The notes under the pieces: model-generated
What the model was told of the DNA's origin: nothing
Seen by the model: only the letters and a program-made list of their open reading frames with translations
Database searches by the model: none
Assembly: GCA_027449965.1 (NCBI GenBank)
Contig: DAIDKP010000012.1
Location: 32,522-96,521 of the forward strand
Direction: 5' to 3'
Origin: Acidobacteriaceae bacterium
GTDB lineage: Bacteria; Acidobacteriota; Terriglobia; Terriglobales; Acidobacteriaceae
DNA length: 64,000 bases
Made by a program: the position numbers and the translations under genes
In this document: piece by piece, positions 52,585 to 60,220 of the stretch
Position numbering within the stretch: the first letter of the stretch is position 1
Layout: each line of letters starts with the position of its first letter

Positions 52585-53175
52585 TTAACGGTCTGGCCAC
52601 TCGTCCACGACAATGCCCAGGTCGCTGAGCTTGCGAATCGTGGTTTCCATCTCCCGTCGAATCGCCGGACGCGAGGCTTTGTCTGCCAGCGGATACTCTT
52701 CGATAGCCACCACGCGACCATACGGCCACGCGTTTGCCGGCAGATCGATGAGCGCTGTGGGCAGGTCCTGAAAGCGAATCTGAAGCTCCTGACGGCGCGC
52801 TGAAGTGGGACGCAACAGGCCGCCTGCGCCCAGCGAACTTGGATTGGCATCGGCCTGCGTGATGCGCAGGTTGATCATCTTCGTGTCCACGCTCAGAAAC
52901 GGATTCTGCCACGCGCCCGGATCATGCACATCGATATAGCGACTTTTGGTGGGCAGCGGAATCGCAGCCAGTTGCGCGCGCTGCTGCTCGACGAGCGCGG
53001 AATTGGCTGCCGAACGTTGCTCGGCATTGGAGGCCGACGCGGCTACCCGCGCCAGCGCGGCAGGCTCATGATGACAGCCCGTGGCAAGGAAAGCCAGAGT
53101 CAGCGTGGATGCGATGGCAGCGCTTCGGGAAAGTGGTTTCACACCTTCAGAATACCAGCCCCGGAAGTGGTTCAT
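52585..53175 (-). CDS. Putative lipoprotein of unknown function
   Basis: A 196-residue protein with a Sec/lipoprotein signal ending at LATGC (about residue 34), then a soluble domain rich in Ala and Arg with YIDVHDPGAWQNPFLSVD and a C-terminal amphipathic helix. I do not recognise the family. The ATG at 53175 overlaps the stop of the sialate esterase gene as ATGA, so it is translationally coupled; a GTG 12 codons later would give a more typical signal peptide and is an alternative. The coupling suggests a shared surface location or role with the esterase. Confidence 0.75.
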   Translation of the reverse strand: MNHFRGWYSEGVKPLSRSAAIASTLTLAFLATGCHHEPAALARVAASASNAEQRSAANSALVEQQRAQLAAIPLPTKSRYIDVHDPGAWQNPFLSVDTKMINLRITQADANPSSLGAGGLLRPTSARRQELQIRFQDLPTALIDLPANAWPYGRVVAIEEYPLADKASRPAIRREMETTIRKLSDLGIVVDEWPDR

Positions 53176-54749
53176 CGCTCTGTGGTGAACGGCGAAGCAG
53201 GCAGCCCGGCTGCGTTGTACAGATGACACTCCGGGCTGTTGGACCAGCCGTAACGCGCCGTGACCGGCACAGGAACCGCAGCGCTTTGCAGCAGGAGGGT
53301 TGCGCCATCGATGGCAGCAACTGCGGGATGAAAGACGCCATCCGCGCCGGCCAATTCAAAGCCCGTCAAGCCGCCGTGTTCGGTGTGCAAGCCCTCAGCG
53401 TGTGTGAACCAGAGCCGCAGCGCGTGGTCCTCCGTGGTTGCCTGGCGAAAGAGCGGTCCGGAGTCTTCAACCGGCTCGCCATAGCTGATGTGCCGTGCGG
53501 CGAGTGCCAGACGATGGCCGACCGTTGCCTTGTCGGTCGGGTGCACGTTGTCCGGATTACCGATATCGATGGTGACAGCCATGCCGGTGGCGCGCAGCGT
53601 CAGGGCGTCCAGTTGCGCCTGTCGGATCGTCGCCCAATCCTCGGCGGGCGTCGATTTGAAGTTGGCAATCTGCACAAAGAGAAACGGAAAATCGCCCTCG
53701 CCCCACTGCGCGCGCCAGTCGGTGATGAGCGTCTGGAAGAGTCGCGCATAGATCGGCGCGCGCGCCAGTGCGCTGTTGCTCTCGCCCTGATACCAGATCA
53801 CGCCGCGAATGGGAAACGGGGTCAATGGCGCGATCATGCCGTTCCACAGCATTGACGGCGCCCACATGTTCAGTTGCGGATGCCACGGAAACTGCGGCTC
53901 CGGCTGGCCCGCTGCCTTGGCCTCCGCGCGCATGCGGTCATGGAGTTTGTCTTCCAGTTGCGCTGTCGCTTCGTCATCGGTCATCTGGCCGCGCACCGCA
54001 AAGACCGGGGCCAGCGCCGCATTCTGCCCAAGAGCCGTCAACCGCGTCCAGGCCTCCGCCACCGTTCCGCCCCAGGTCGAATCGATGATGCCGACCGGGA
54101 CATCTTCGCGCGCGGAAATCTCCCGCGCAAAGTACCACGCGACAGCCGAAAAATTGTGCGCGGAATCTGGCGTGGAGGCAACCCAACCCGTGCCGCTGAA
54201 GTCTGGCTGCGCATAGTCGGCAGCCACCTTGTTGACGGTAAGCAGTCGCACACGGGGCAGGGAAGCCGCGGCCAGGTCTGTCGTCGCCGTGGCGGCTTTG
54301 TACATCTCAAATTCCATATTCGACTGGCCGCTGGCCAGCCAGACATCGCCCACCAGCACATCGGTGCAATGGAGCGGCGTCTCTCCGGATGCCGATCCCT
54401 GAACCGTCAGCTCAAATGGCCCGCCCGCGGCGCCCGGTGACAGATACAGGCTCCACCGTCCCAGTTCACTGGCCGTGGTGGAGACCGTCTGGCCGCGAAA
54501 GCTTGCACGGACCGTCTCTGCCGGAGTCGCCCAGCCCCAGAGGTGCACAGGCATCCCACGCTGCACCACCATGTGATCGCTGAAGATACGGGGCAGCCGA
54601 ACCTGAGCCTGCGCAGCGCACAGACCCATTGATAGACCCATCGATGCGGCAACCAGCCCCATCCGTACGGCAGCCCGGAGGCCAGGCAGTGGCAGTGAGC
54701 GGCGAACGTGCGTCAAAGTGGAATGTGATGCGGCGAACAGTCTTCTCAT
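53172..54749 (-). CDS. Sialate O-acetylesterase-like SGNH hydrolase
   Basis: A secreted 525-residue esterase. A long N-terminal signal (cleaved after about residue 48, AQA) precedes a beta-domain (LPRIFSDHMVVQRGMPVHLW) and the SGNH hydrolase core with the nucleophile Ser142 in LASGQSNMEF, GIIDSTWGGT, IWYQGESNS and the catalytic His in DNVHPTDK. In this family such enzymes remove acetyl groups from sialic acids or from plant polysaccharides, and environmental acidobacteria more plausibly use it on hemicellulose or pectin. GGGAGAG sits before the ATG. A lipoprotein gene is coupled downstream. Confidence 0.92.
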   Translation of the reverse strand: MRRLFAASHSTLTHVRRSLPLPGLRAAVRMGLVAASMGLSMGLCAAQAQVRLPRIFSDHMVVQRGMPVHLWGWATPAETVRASFRGQTVSTTASELGRWSLYLSPGAAGGPFELTVQGSASGETPLHCTDVLVGDVWLASGQSNMEFEMYKAATATTDLAAASLPRVRLLTVNKVAADYAQPDFSGTGWVASTPDSAHNFSAVAWYFAREISAREDVPVGIIDSTWGGTVAEAWTRLTALGQNAALAPVFAVRGQMTDDEATAQLEDKLHDRMRAEAKAAGQPEPQFPWHPQLNMWAPSMLWNGMIAPLTPFPIRGVIWYQGESNSALARAPIYARLFQTLITDWRAQWGEGDFPFLFVQIANFKSTPAEDWATIRQAQLDALTLRATGMAVTIDIGNPDNVHPTDKATVGHRLALAARHISYGEPVEDSGPLFRQATTEDHALRLWFTHAEGLHTEHGGLTGFELAGADGVFHPAVAAIDGATLLLQSAAVPVPVTARYGWSNSPECHLYNAAGLPASPFTTER

Positions 54750-55050
54750 GAATCTCTCCCGAAGGGTTGCTTCCGAGCTGCAATTTCAAAAATCGAAATC
54801 CTTCTAACCCATAAGGGCACGGGGAAATTGCAGGCTAACCCGATAACGATATCACGATGAATTGCTAGCTCGCTCGGTCAAAGCCAGAGCGGGAAAGCCT
54901 GCCCGACTGTGGCTTTTTTGCCATATATTGTGTGAAATCTGAATCGGCCAAGCAGCTTCGCTCTGCAATCGTGCATCCCAACCGGAAAGCAGTTTTTATT
55001 GGATTGAATTTGATTGAAGACTCAAGCTCCATGCGGGATGCTGAACGCTG
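54750..55050. other. Divergent intergenic region with promoter-like elements
   Basis: A 301-bp AT-richer interval between the sialate esterase and the papain-like gene. TATATT at 54924-54929 is a good -10 on the plus strand but has no clear -35. A short inverted motif GATAACGATATC (GATA / TATC arms) lies near 54840, in the esterase's upstream region, and could be an operator. No gene is seen. Confidence 0.4.
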
Positions 55051-56217
55051 ATGCTAAAACATACCTTCCCCATCACGGTTCCGGTGTATGCAGCGGTTCG
55101 CTCGCTGTGCCTGGTCTTGCTCCTGCTCTTTGTGCTGCGACCCTCGGTTCCGGCACAGGCGCAGGCAGCGCTGCTTCTGGAAGAGCCATACGGCGTCTTT
55201 GGTCACATCAATCCCACCGGCCATGCCGCGCTCTACCTCAGCCACGTCTGCGCGGAGACGCCCGTCAAGCTGCGCATGTGCGCACCGGGTGAGAATGGCG
55301 TGGTACTCAGCCGATACGAGGGCATTGGCCATTACGACTGGGTGGCGATGCCGCTCCTTCCGTATCTCTACTCGGTCAACTCCGCCTCTCAGGTGCCAGC
55401 CCGCGTCAGTGTTCCCATGGTGGAGCAGCTTCGCAACCAATATCGCGAACGCTTTCTGGGTGAGTTCACCGACGGCATCCAACGTGGAGGATTCTTCTCC
55501 GGCGGCTGGACGGAGCTGCTGGGCGCTGCCTACGAGCGCCGCATCTATGCCCTCAGCTTTCAGACCACGCGCGCCCAGGATGAGGCGCTGGTCCGCACAC
55601 TCAACGATCAATCCAACATCTCCCACTTTCATCTGCTCACCAACAACTGCTCGGACTTTGACCGCTACGTGCTCAATCTGTACTTCCCGCGCAAGTTCCG
55701 TCGCAGCGTATTTCCGGATGCCGGCATCACCACGCCGCGTCACATCGCGCATCGTCTGGTGGTTTACGCGCACCGCCATCCGCAGCTTCATCTCGCCTTC
55801 TATCAGATTCCTCAGGTTCCCGGATATCGCAAACCCAGCCACAGAAATCATGGCGTCGCCGAGTCGCTCATCAAATCCGGCTACGTCGTCCCCATCGTCA
55901 TCCTCAGCCCTTACGTCGCCGGTGGTCTGCTTGCCGACTATCTGATCACCGGGCGCGACCGCATCCTGCCACATACGGTCCCGCGACTGACCCCGCAGCA
56001 CCTCGCGGCCCTGACCGGCGATGGCTCTCGCTTCGATGCAGTCCCCGCGGTGCAGGCATCATCCCACGTACCCGCTCCACTGGCCTACCCCGCTCACCCG
56101 GCCCATCCGGTCCGCTCCGTCGTCGTCTCGGCTCGTGTCTCCTCGCCTTCCTCTCCAGAGCCTGAGGGCGACTCCGCGGAGGATTCAGCGGATTTGTCCA
56201 GCACTTTGCCTCAGTAA
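55051..56217 (+). CDS. Exported protein, possible permuted papain-like (NlpC/P60-like) fold
   Basis: A 388-residue protein with a signal segment (hydrophobic 18-30, cleavage after AQAQA). It has no family I can name with confidence. The arrangement GHINPTGHAALYLS (His52 and His58) followed about 140 residues later by LLTNNCSDFDRYVLNLYFP (Cys200) resembles the His-first, Cys-later order of permuted papain-like hydrolases such as DUF4105 or LRAT-type proteins. The mature protein could thus be a cysteine peptidase or amidase acting in the periplasm. A hydrophobic stretch (about 275-295) may contact the membrane. The C-terminus (335-388) is a disordered Pro/Ser/Ala tail. The ribosome site is weak. 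Confidence 0.7.
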   Translation: MLKHTFPITVPVYAAVRSLCLVLLLLFVLRPSVPAQAQAALLLEEPYGVFGHINPTGHAALYLSHVCAETPVKLRMCAPGENGVVLSRYEGIGHYDWVAMPLLPYLYSVNSASQVPARVSVPMVEQLRNQYRERFLGEFTDGIQRGGFFSGGWTELLGAAYERRIYALSFQTTRAQDEALVRTLNDQSNISHFHLLTNNCSDFDRYVLNLYFPRKFRRSVFPDAGITTPRHIAHRLVVYAHRHPQLHLAFYQIPQVPGYRKPSHRNHGVAESLIKSGYVVPIVILSPYVAGGLLADYLITGRDRILPHTVPRLTPQHLAALTGDGSRFDAVPAVQASSHVPAPLAYPAHPAHPVRSVVVSARVSSPSSPEPEGDSAEDSADLSSTLPQ

Positions 56218-56303
56218 GTGCGTTGTCCAGAACAGGCCCGGGATAGACCGGCTCAGCGGCTGCGCCTCAGCGGTAAAATAGCCATGAAGGTTGGTGAACG
56301 AAG

Positions 56304-56756
56304 ATGAGTGAACCGCGCCCGCAACACCTGAAAAATCACGCCAGCATTGACCCGATGTTTCACTACGTCGCTATGGGCCTGCTGCTGTTTGGACTGATTC
56401 TCGGCATCACGGCCTTTGTGCAAAGCCTGCGCGGTCATCAGGACTTTCTGGTCGGCCTCTGGATGCTCATCATCTCCGTCGCGTTGGTCGTGATTGCCGG
56501 CAAAGCGCGCATGTATCCGCTCAAGGTGCAGGATCGCGTCATTCGCCTGGAAGAGCGCCTGCGCCTCGCCATGCTGCTGCCGGAGCCGCTTCGGCAGCGC
56601 ATCCATGAGCTGACCGAAGAGCAGTTGATCGGGTTGCGTTTTGCCTCGGATGAAGAGGTTCCCGAACTGGTTCGCGAGTCGCTGGATAAGAAGCTCACGC
56701 GCCAGCAGATCAAGCAGCGCATTCAGAACTGGCGCGCGGATCACTTCCGCGTCTGA
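56304..56756 (+). CDS. DUF6526 family membrane protein
   Basis: A 150-residue protein with two transmembrane helices (about 20-43 and 48-66). It begins with the family-like HLKNHASIDPMFHYVAMGLL, and the cytoplasmic C-terminal helical part (LQ)DRVIRLEERLRL ... IQNWRADHFRV is strongly conserved-looking. The function is unknown. AACGAAG precedes the ATG. It sits 86 bp after the papain-like gene and 84 bp before the M28 peptidase on the same strand. Confidence 0.75.
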   Translation: MSEPRPQHLKNHASIDPMFHYVAMGLLLFGLILGITAFVQSLRGHQDFLVGLWMLIISVALVVIAGKARMYPLKVQDRVIRLEERLRLAMLLPEPLRQRIHELTEEQLIGLRFASDEEVPELVRESLDKKLTRQQIKQRIQNWRADHFRV

Positions 56757-56828
56757 AGCGATCGTCTGCGGGTGAGGTTGTCGAAGCGAGCCAGCAGATT
56801 TTTGTGCCCGTGGGCCTGTCCTCTGTCG

Positions 56829-56834
56829 TAGGAT
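56829..56834 (+). promoter_or_regulatory. Possible -10 of a leaderless M28 peptidase transcript
   Basis: TAGGAT (4/6 match) is followed by exactly six bases and the ATG, the same spacing as at pepA. There is no clear -35. Confidence 0.22.
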
Positions 56835-56840
56835 GTCTCC

Positions 56841-58346
56841 ATGCGAAAATCCACTTCGATCCTTTTCCTGATTGCCTTGCTCGCGGCACGGGTGCCTGGC
56901 TCTGTTGCGCAAACGGCTTCCGGTTCAGCCTCCAGTTCCAGCGTTGTGCTCTCGCCGTCCGCTCAGGCAGACCTGATCCGCCTCGGTGGTCAGATGATGC
57001 TGGCAGGGAAGGCCTACGAGTATGATCGCGAACTGGCTGACGAGATCGGCCCCCGCCTCACCGGCTCGGCCAACTACGTCAAGGCCACCGACTGGGCTGT
57101 GGCCGAGTTCAAGCGACTGGGCCTGAGCAACATTCACAAGGAAGGCTGGAAGATTCCCGCCACCTGGGAGCCGGAGACGCTGGCGACCGCGCGCATGATT
57201 GCGCCCCACGAACAGCGGCTTCATCTTGAAAGCGAAGGCTGGAGTCCGTCCACGCCGGAAGGTGGAGTGCGGGGCAACGTGTACTACCTTAGTGAATTGA
57301 AGGTGGCCAGTGTCCAGGCGCAGGCCAGCAGGATTCAAGGCTCGATTGTGCTGGTCGATGGCGAGGCCATCGACAGCGCTATTTCCGATGGATTTGGCAA
57401 GCTCTTTGACGCGCTTGACGCGATTGGCAAGGCCGGAGCCAAAGGTCTGATCCTCGGCATTGGAACCACGAATAATGCACCCAGTTTCGTCGGCGTCACC
57501 GCGTTTGATGGCTCGCTGTTCAATCTGCCCACCGGCAACCTGGGCCGGGAAGACACGCTGCTGCTGAAGCGTCTGCTTGCGCGCGGTGCGGTTGAAGTCG
57601 AGTTCAGCTTCACCAATCGCATCCGCAGAAACGTCACCGTGAACAATGTGGTGGCTGAGATTCCTGGCACCGACGGCACAGGCGATTACGTGCTCATCGG
57701 CGGCCATCTCGACTCCTGGCATCCCGGCACCGGCGCTCAGGATAACGGCACCGGCGCGGCGACGGTTGTCGCCGTTGCGCAGGCCGTCATGGCCTCCGGG
57801 CTGAAGCCGAAGCGGACGATGCGATTTGTGCTCTTCGGCGGCGAAGAAGAAGGCACCATCGGCTCGATTCGCTATGTCCAGCAGCACGCCGCCGAACTGA
57901 GCCACTGCGCGGGTGTCTTTGTCACAGATACCGGTGCTGAAGCACCCAAAGGCTGGTATGCCTTTGGGCGCGCGGACGAGAGCGCCGCGCTGAAGACGAT
58001 CCAGCCCATGCTGGACTCACTCGGAGCCGGCGGAGTCAGCAACAATGGCGAGTTCACCTTTGAGACCGACGAGTCCGCATTTCTCGTCAAGGGCGTTCCG
58101 GCCTTTGTGCTTTGGACGCCCGTCGACAAGTACTTCCTGATTCACCACAAGCCCAGCGACACCTTTGACAAGGTCAACCAGCGTGACCTCAACCTTGGCG
58201 CGGCAACAGTTGGAGTCACGGCGTATGCCTTTGCCGACTCCACCGGCGAGCTGCCCCATCTCACTGCGGCACAGGTCATCGACCAACTGAAATCCGTCAA
58301 CGCCTACACCGAGTATCAGGATCTGCTCGCGCACAAAGTCATGTAG
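56841..58346 (+). CDS. M28 family zinc aminopeptidase with PA domain, secreted
   Basis: A 501-residue exported metallopeptidase. Signal peptide 1-23 (SVAQ). A protease-associated (PA) domain (about 125-255) is inserted before the catalytic core. Di-zinc ligands are visible: His289 (GGHLDSW), bridging Asp301 (GAQDNGTG), Glu335/Glu336 (FGGEEEG, catalytic base and ligand), Asp363 (VTDTG) and a His in IHHKPSDTFDK (about 444). It releases N-terminal amino acids or dipeptides from peptides. The ATG may be leaderless. A strong bidirectional hairpin follows in the gap with ybiT. Confidence 0.93.
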   Translation: MRKSTSILFLIALLAARVPGSVAQTASGSASSSSVVLSPSAQADLIRLGGQMMLAGKAYEYDRELADEIGPRLTGSANYVKATDWAVAEFKRLGLSNIHKEGWKIPATWEPETLATARMIAPHEQRLHLESEGWSPSTPEGGVRGNVYYLSELKVASVQAQASRIQGSIVLVDGEAIDSAISDGFGKLFDALDAIGKAGAKGLILGIGTTNNAPSFVGVTAFDGSLFNLPTGNLGREDTLLLKRLLARGAVEVEFSFTNRIRRNVTVNNVVAEIPGTDGTGDYVLIGGHLDSWHPGTGAQDNGTGAATVVAVAQAVMASGLKPKRTMRFVLFGGEEEGTIGSIRYVQQHAAELSHCAGVFVTDTGAEAPKGWYAFGRADESAALKTIQPMLDSLGAGGVSNNGEFTFETDESAFLVKGVPAFVLWTPVDKYFLIHHKPSDTFDKVNQRDLNLGAATVGVTAYAFADSTGELPHLTAAQVIDQLKSVNAYTEYQDLLAHKVM

Positions 58347-58367
58347 TTCGCGCTTCGCGATTCCGGA

Positions 58368-58405
58368 ACAAAAGGGCCGCTGCGATCTCGGATCGCAGCG
58401 GCCCC
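58368..58405 (-). terminator. Strong terminator of ybiT (also serves the M28 gene)
   Basis: A perfect 14-bp stem GGGCCGCTGCGATC / GATCGCAGCGGCCC with a 3-base loop. On the minus strand it is followed by TTTTGTT, giving a classical terminator 31 bases past the ybiT stop. On the plus strand it lies 29 bases past the M28 stop. Confidence 0.88.
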
Positions 58406-58435
58406 AGTCGTCGTTGACCAGCCTTCCCGCGCGCG

Positions 58436-60031
58436 TCAGCTTTTGCTGACCCACTCCTCATACGGTCCTTTGTGGTCTTCAATCGCGCCATGTTCAAAGT
58501 TCCACAGCCGCGTGCCCACCTCTTCAATCAGATCCTGGTCATGCGTCACCAGAAACGCGGTCCCTTCATAACGTTGCAGCGCAATGTTCAGCGCATTGAT
58601 CGATTCCAGATCGAGATGGTTGGTCGGCTCGTCCAACACAAGAATGTTGGGCTTGAGCAGCATCAACCGGCAGAAAAGCAGCCGAGCCGACTCGCCGCCG
58701 GAAAGCGCCTTGGTCGGCTTCAACCCTTCTTCGCCGCTGAAGAGCATCTGCCCCAGCAGTCCGCGAATCTCCTCGCGTGTCACCTTCGGATCCCACTGGT
58801 GCAGCCAGTCCGAGACGGTCATTCCGTGTTCGATCACCCCGCTCACATCCTGCGGAAAGTAGCCAATCTGCGCCTCATGGCCCCACTTCACCGTGCCTGC
58901 GTCCAGCGTGAACTCCTTGTCGGCAACATCGGGAACTCCGGCCAGCAGCGACTTCAGCAGCGTCGTCTTGCCCACGCCGTTGCGGCCCATCAGGCAGACT
59001 TTTTCGCCGCGCATGACGGCTGCGGAGAAATCCTTCAGCACCGTCTGCTCGCCATACGACTTTGTGATGCCTTCAAACTCCAGCACATGCTTGCCGCTGG
59101 GCCGCAACTGCTCAAACTTGATGAACGGGCGCTGAATGTTGGAACGCGCCAGTTCGTTCGTCTGCAACCGTTCCACTTCCTTCTTGCGGCTGGTCACCTG
59201 CGTCGATCGCGTACCGGCGGCAAAGCGCGAGATGAACTCATTGAGCTGTGCAATCTTCTTTTCGCGCTGCTCATTCTGCGATTCCAGGCGGCTCCGAATC
59301 TGCGTCTTGGCCACCACCATCTCGTCATATCCGCCGGTGTAGAGGATGATCGTCTGGTAGTCGATATCGGCCGTGTGCGTCGTCACGGCATTCAGAAAAT
59401 GGCGGTCATGCGAGATGGTGATGAGCGTGCCCTGAAAGCCCAGCAGAAACTCGCGCAGCCAGTGAATCGACTCCAGATCAAGATGGTTCGTCGGCTCATC
59501 CAGCAGCAGCGCCTCCGGCTTGCCAAACAGCGCCTGCGCCAGCAGCACGCGGACCTTCTGGCCGCCCTGCAGTTCGCTCATTTTGCGTTCGTGCAGCTCG
59601 TCGGGAATATCCAGGCCCTGCAGCAGGACTGCGGCATCGCTCTCCGCCGTGTATCCGTCCTCGTCGCCGACAATGCCCTCCAGTTCGCCCAGGCGCATGC
59701 CGTCCTCATCGGTCAGCTCCGCCTTTTCATAGATGCGGTCACGCTCCTCCATGGCCGTCCACAGCGCACTGTTGCCCATGATGACGGTATCGATTACACG
59801 ATAGGCATCAAAGGCAAACTGGTCCTGGCGCAGGATGCCGAGTTTGCGGGGACGCACGACGGAGCCTTTTTGTGCCTCCAGTTCGCCGGTAAGAATCTTC
59901 ATGAAGGTGGATTTTCCGGCACCGTTTGGCCCGGTCAAGCCATAGCGGCGGCCTGGGGTAAAGGTGACGCTTACGTCCTCGAAGAGGAGCTTCGAGCCGT
60001 AGCGCATGGTCACATTGCTGACGCTGATCAT
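58436..60031 (-). CDS. ybiT: ABC-F ATPase, YbiT-like
   Basis: A 531-residue soluble protein with two ABC ATPase domains in tandem and no membrane part, of the ABC-F group that acts on the ribosome (translation factors or antibiotic protection). Walker A GPNGAGKS and GRNGVGKT, signatures LQGGQKV and LSGGESA, and two LDEPTNHLDLES Walker B/D-loop segments are all seen, with the P-site tRNA interaction linker between them (about 240-300). It matches E. coli YbiT in opening (VTMRYGSKLLFEDVSV) and in length (530). The ATG at 60031 has AAAGGA four bases upstream. An upstream in-frame ATG at 60058 is less likely. Confidence 0.94.
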   Translation of the reverse strand: MISVSNVTMRYGSKLLFEDVSVTFTPGRRYGLTGPNGAGKSTFMKILTGELEAQKGSVVRPRKLGILRQDQFAFDAYRVIDTVIMGNSALWTAMEERDRIYEKAELTDEDGMRLGELEGIVGDEDGYTAESDAAVLLQGLDIPDELHERKMSELQGGQKVRVLLAQALFGKPEALLLDEPTNHLDLESIHWLREFLLGFQGTLITISHDRHFLNAVTTHTADIDYQTIILYTGGYDEMVVAKTQIRSRLESQNEQREKKIAQLNEFISRFAAGTRSTQVTSRKKEVERLQTNELARSNIQRPFIKFEQLRPSGKHVLEFEGITKSYGEQTVLKDFSAAVMRGEKVCLMGRNGVGKTTLLKSLLAGVPDVADKEFTLDAGTVKWGHEAQIGYFPQDVSGVIEHGMTVSDWLHQWDPKVTREEIRGLLGQMLFSGEEGLKPTKALSGGESARLLFCRLMLLKPNILVLDEPTNHLDLESINALNIALQRYEGTAFLVTHDQDLIEEVGTRLWNFEHGAIEDHKGPYEEWVSKS

Positions 60032-60220
60032 GGGTCCTTTGTCTTTCGCATCCGGCACACATTCCGCTTCGCGGGCCGCACTCTGCGGCGACCGGCGCTA
60101 TCCGGGAGGAATGCCTGATTGGAATCTGGTGGAGCGTGTCGGAACACTCTGCATCGACGCAGAAGCCTGCTCATTACCAGTTTCTCACAGCTTTTGCTAA
60201 TGCGCTGGCTGCCAGGGCAG

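Noticed and set aside
58472..60118. 548-codon plus-strand frame across ybiT
   Set aside because: Antisense to a full-length ABC-F gene; no motif of its own.
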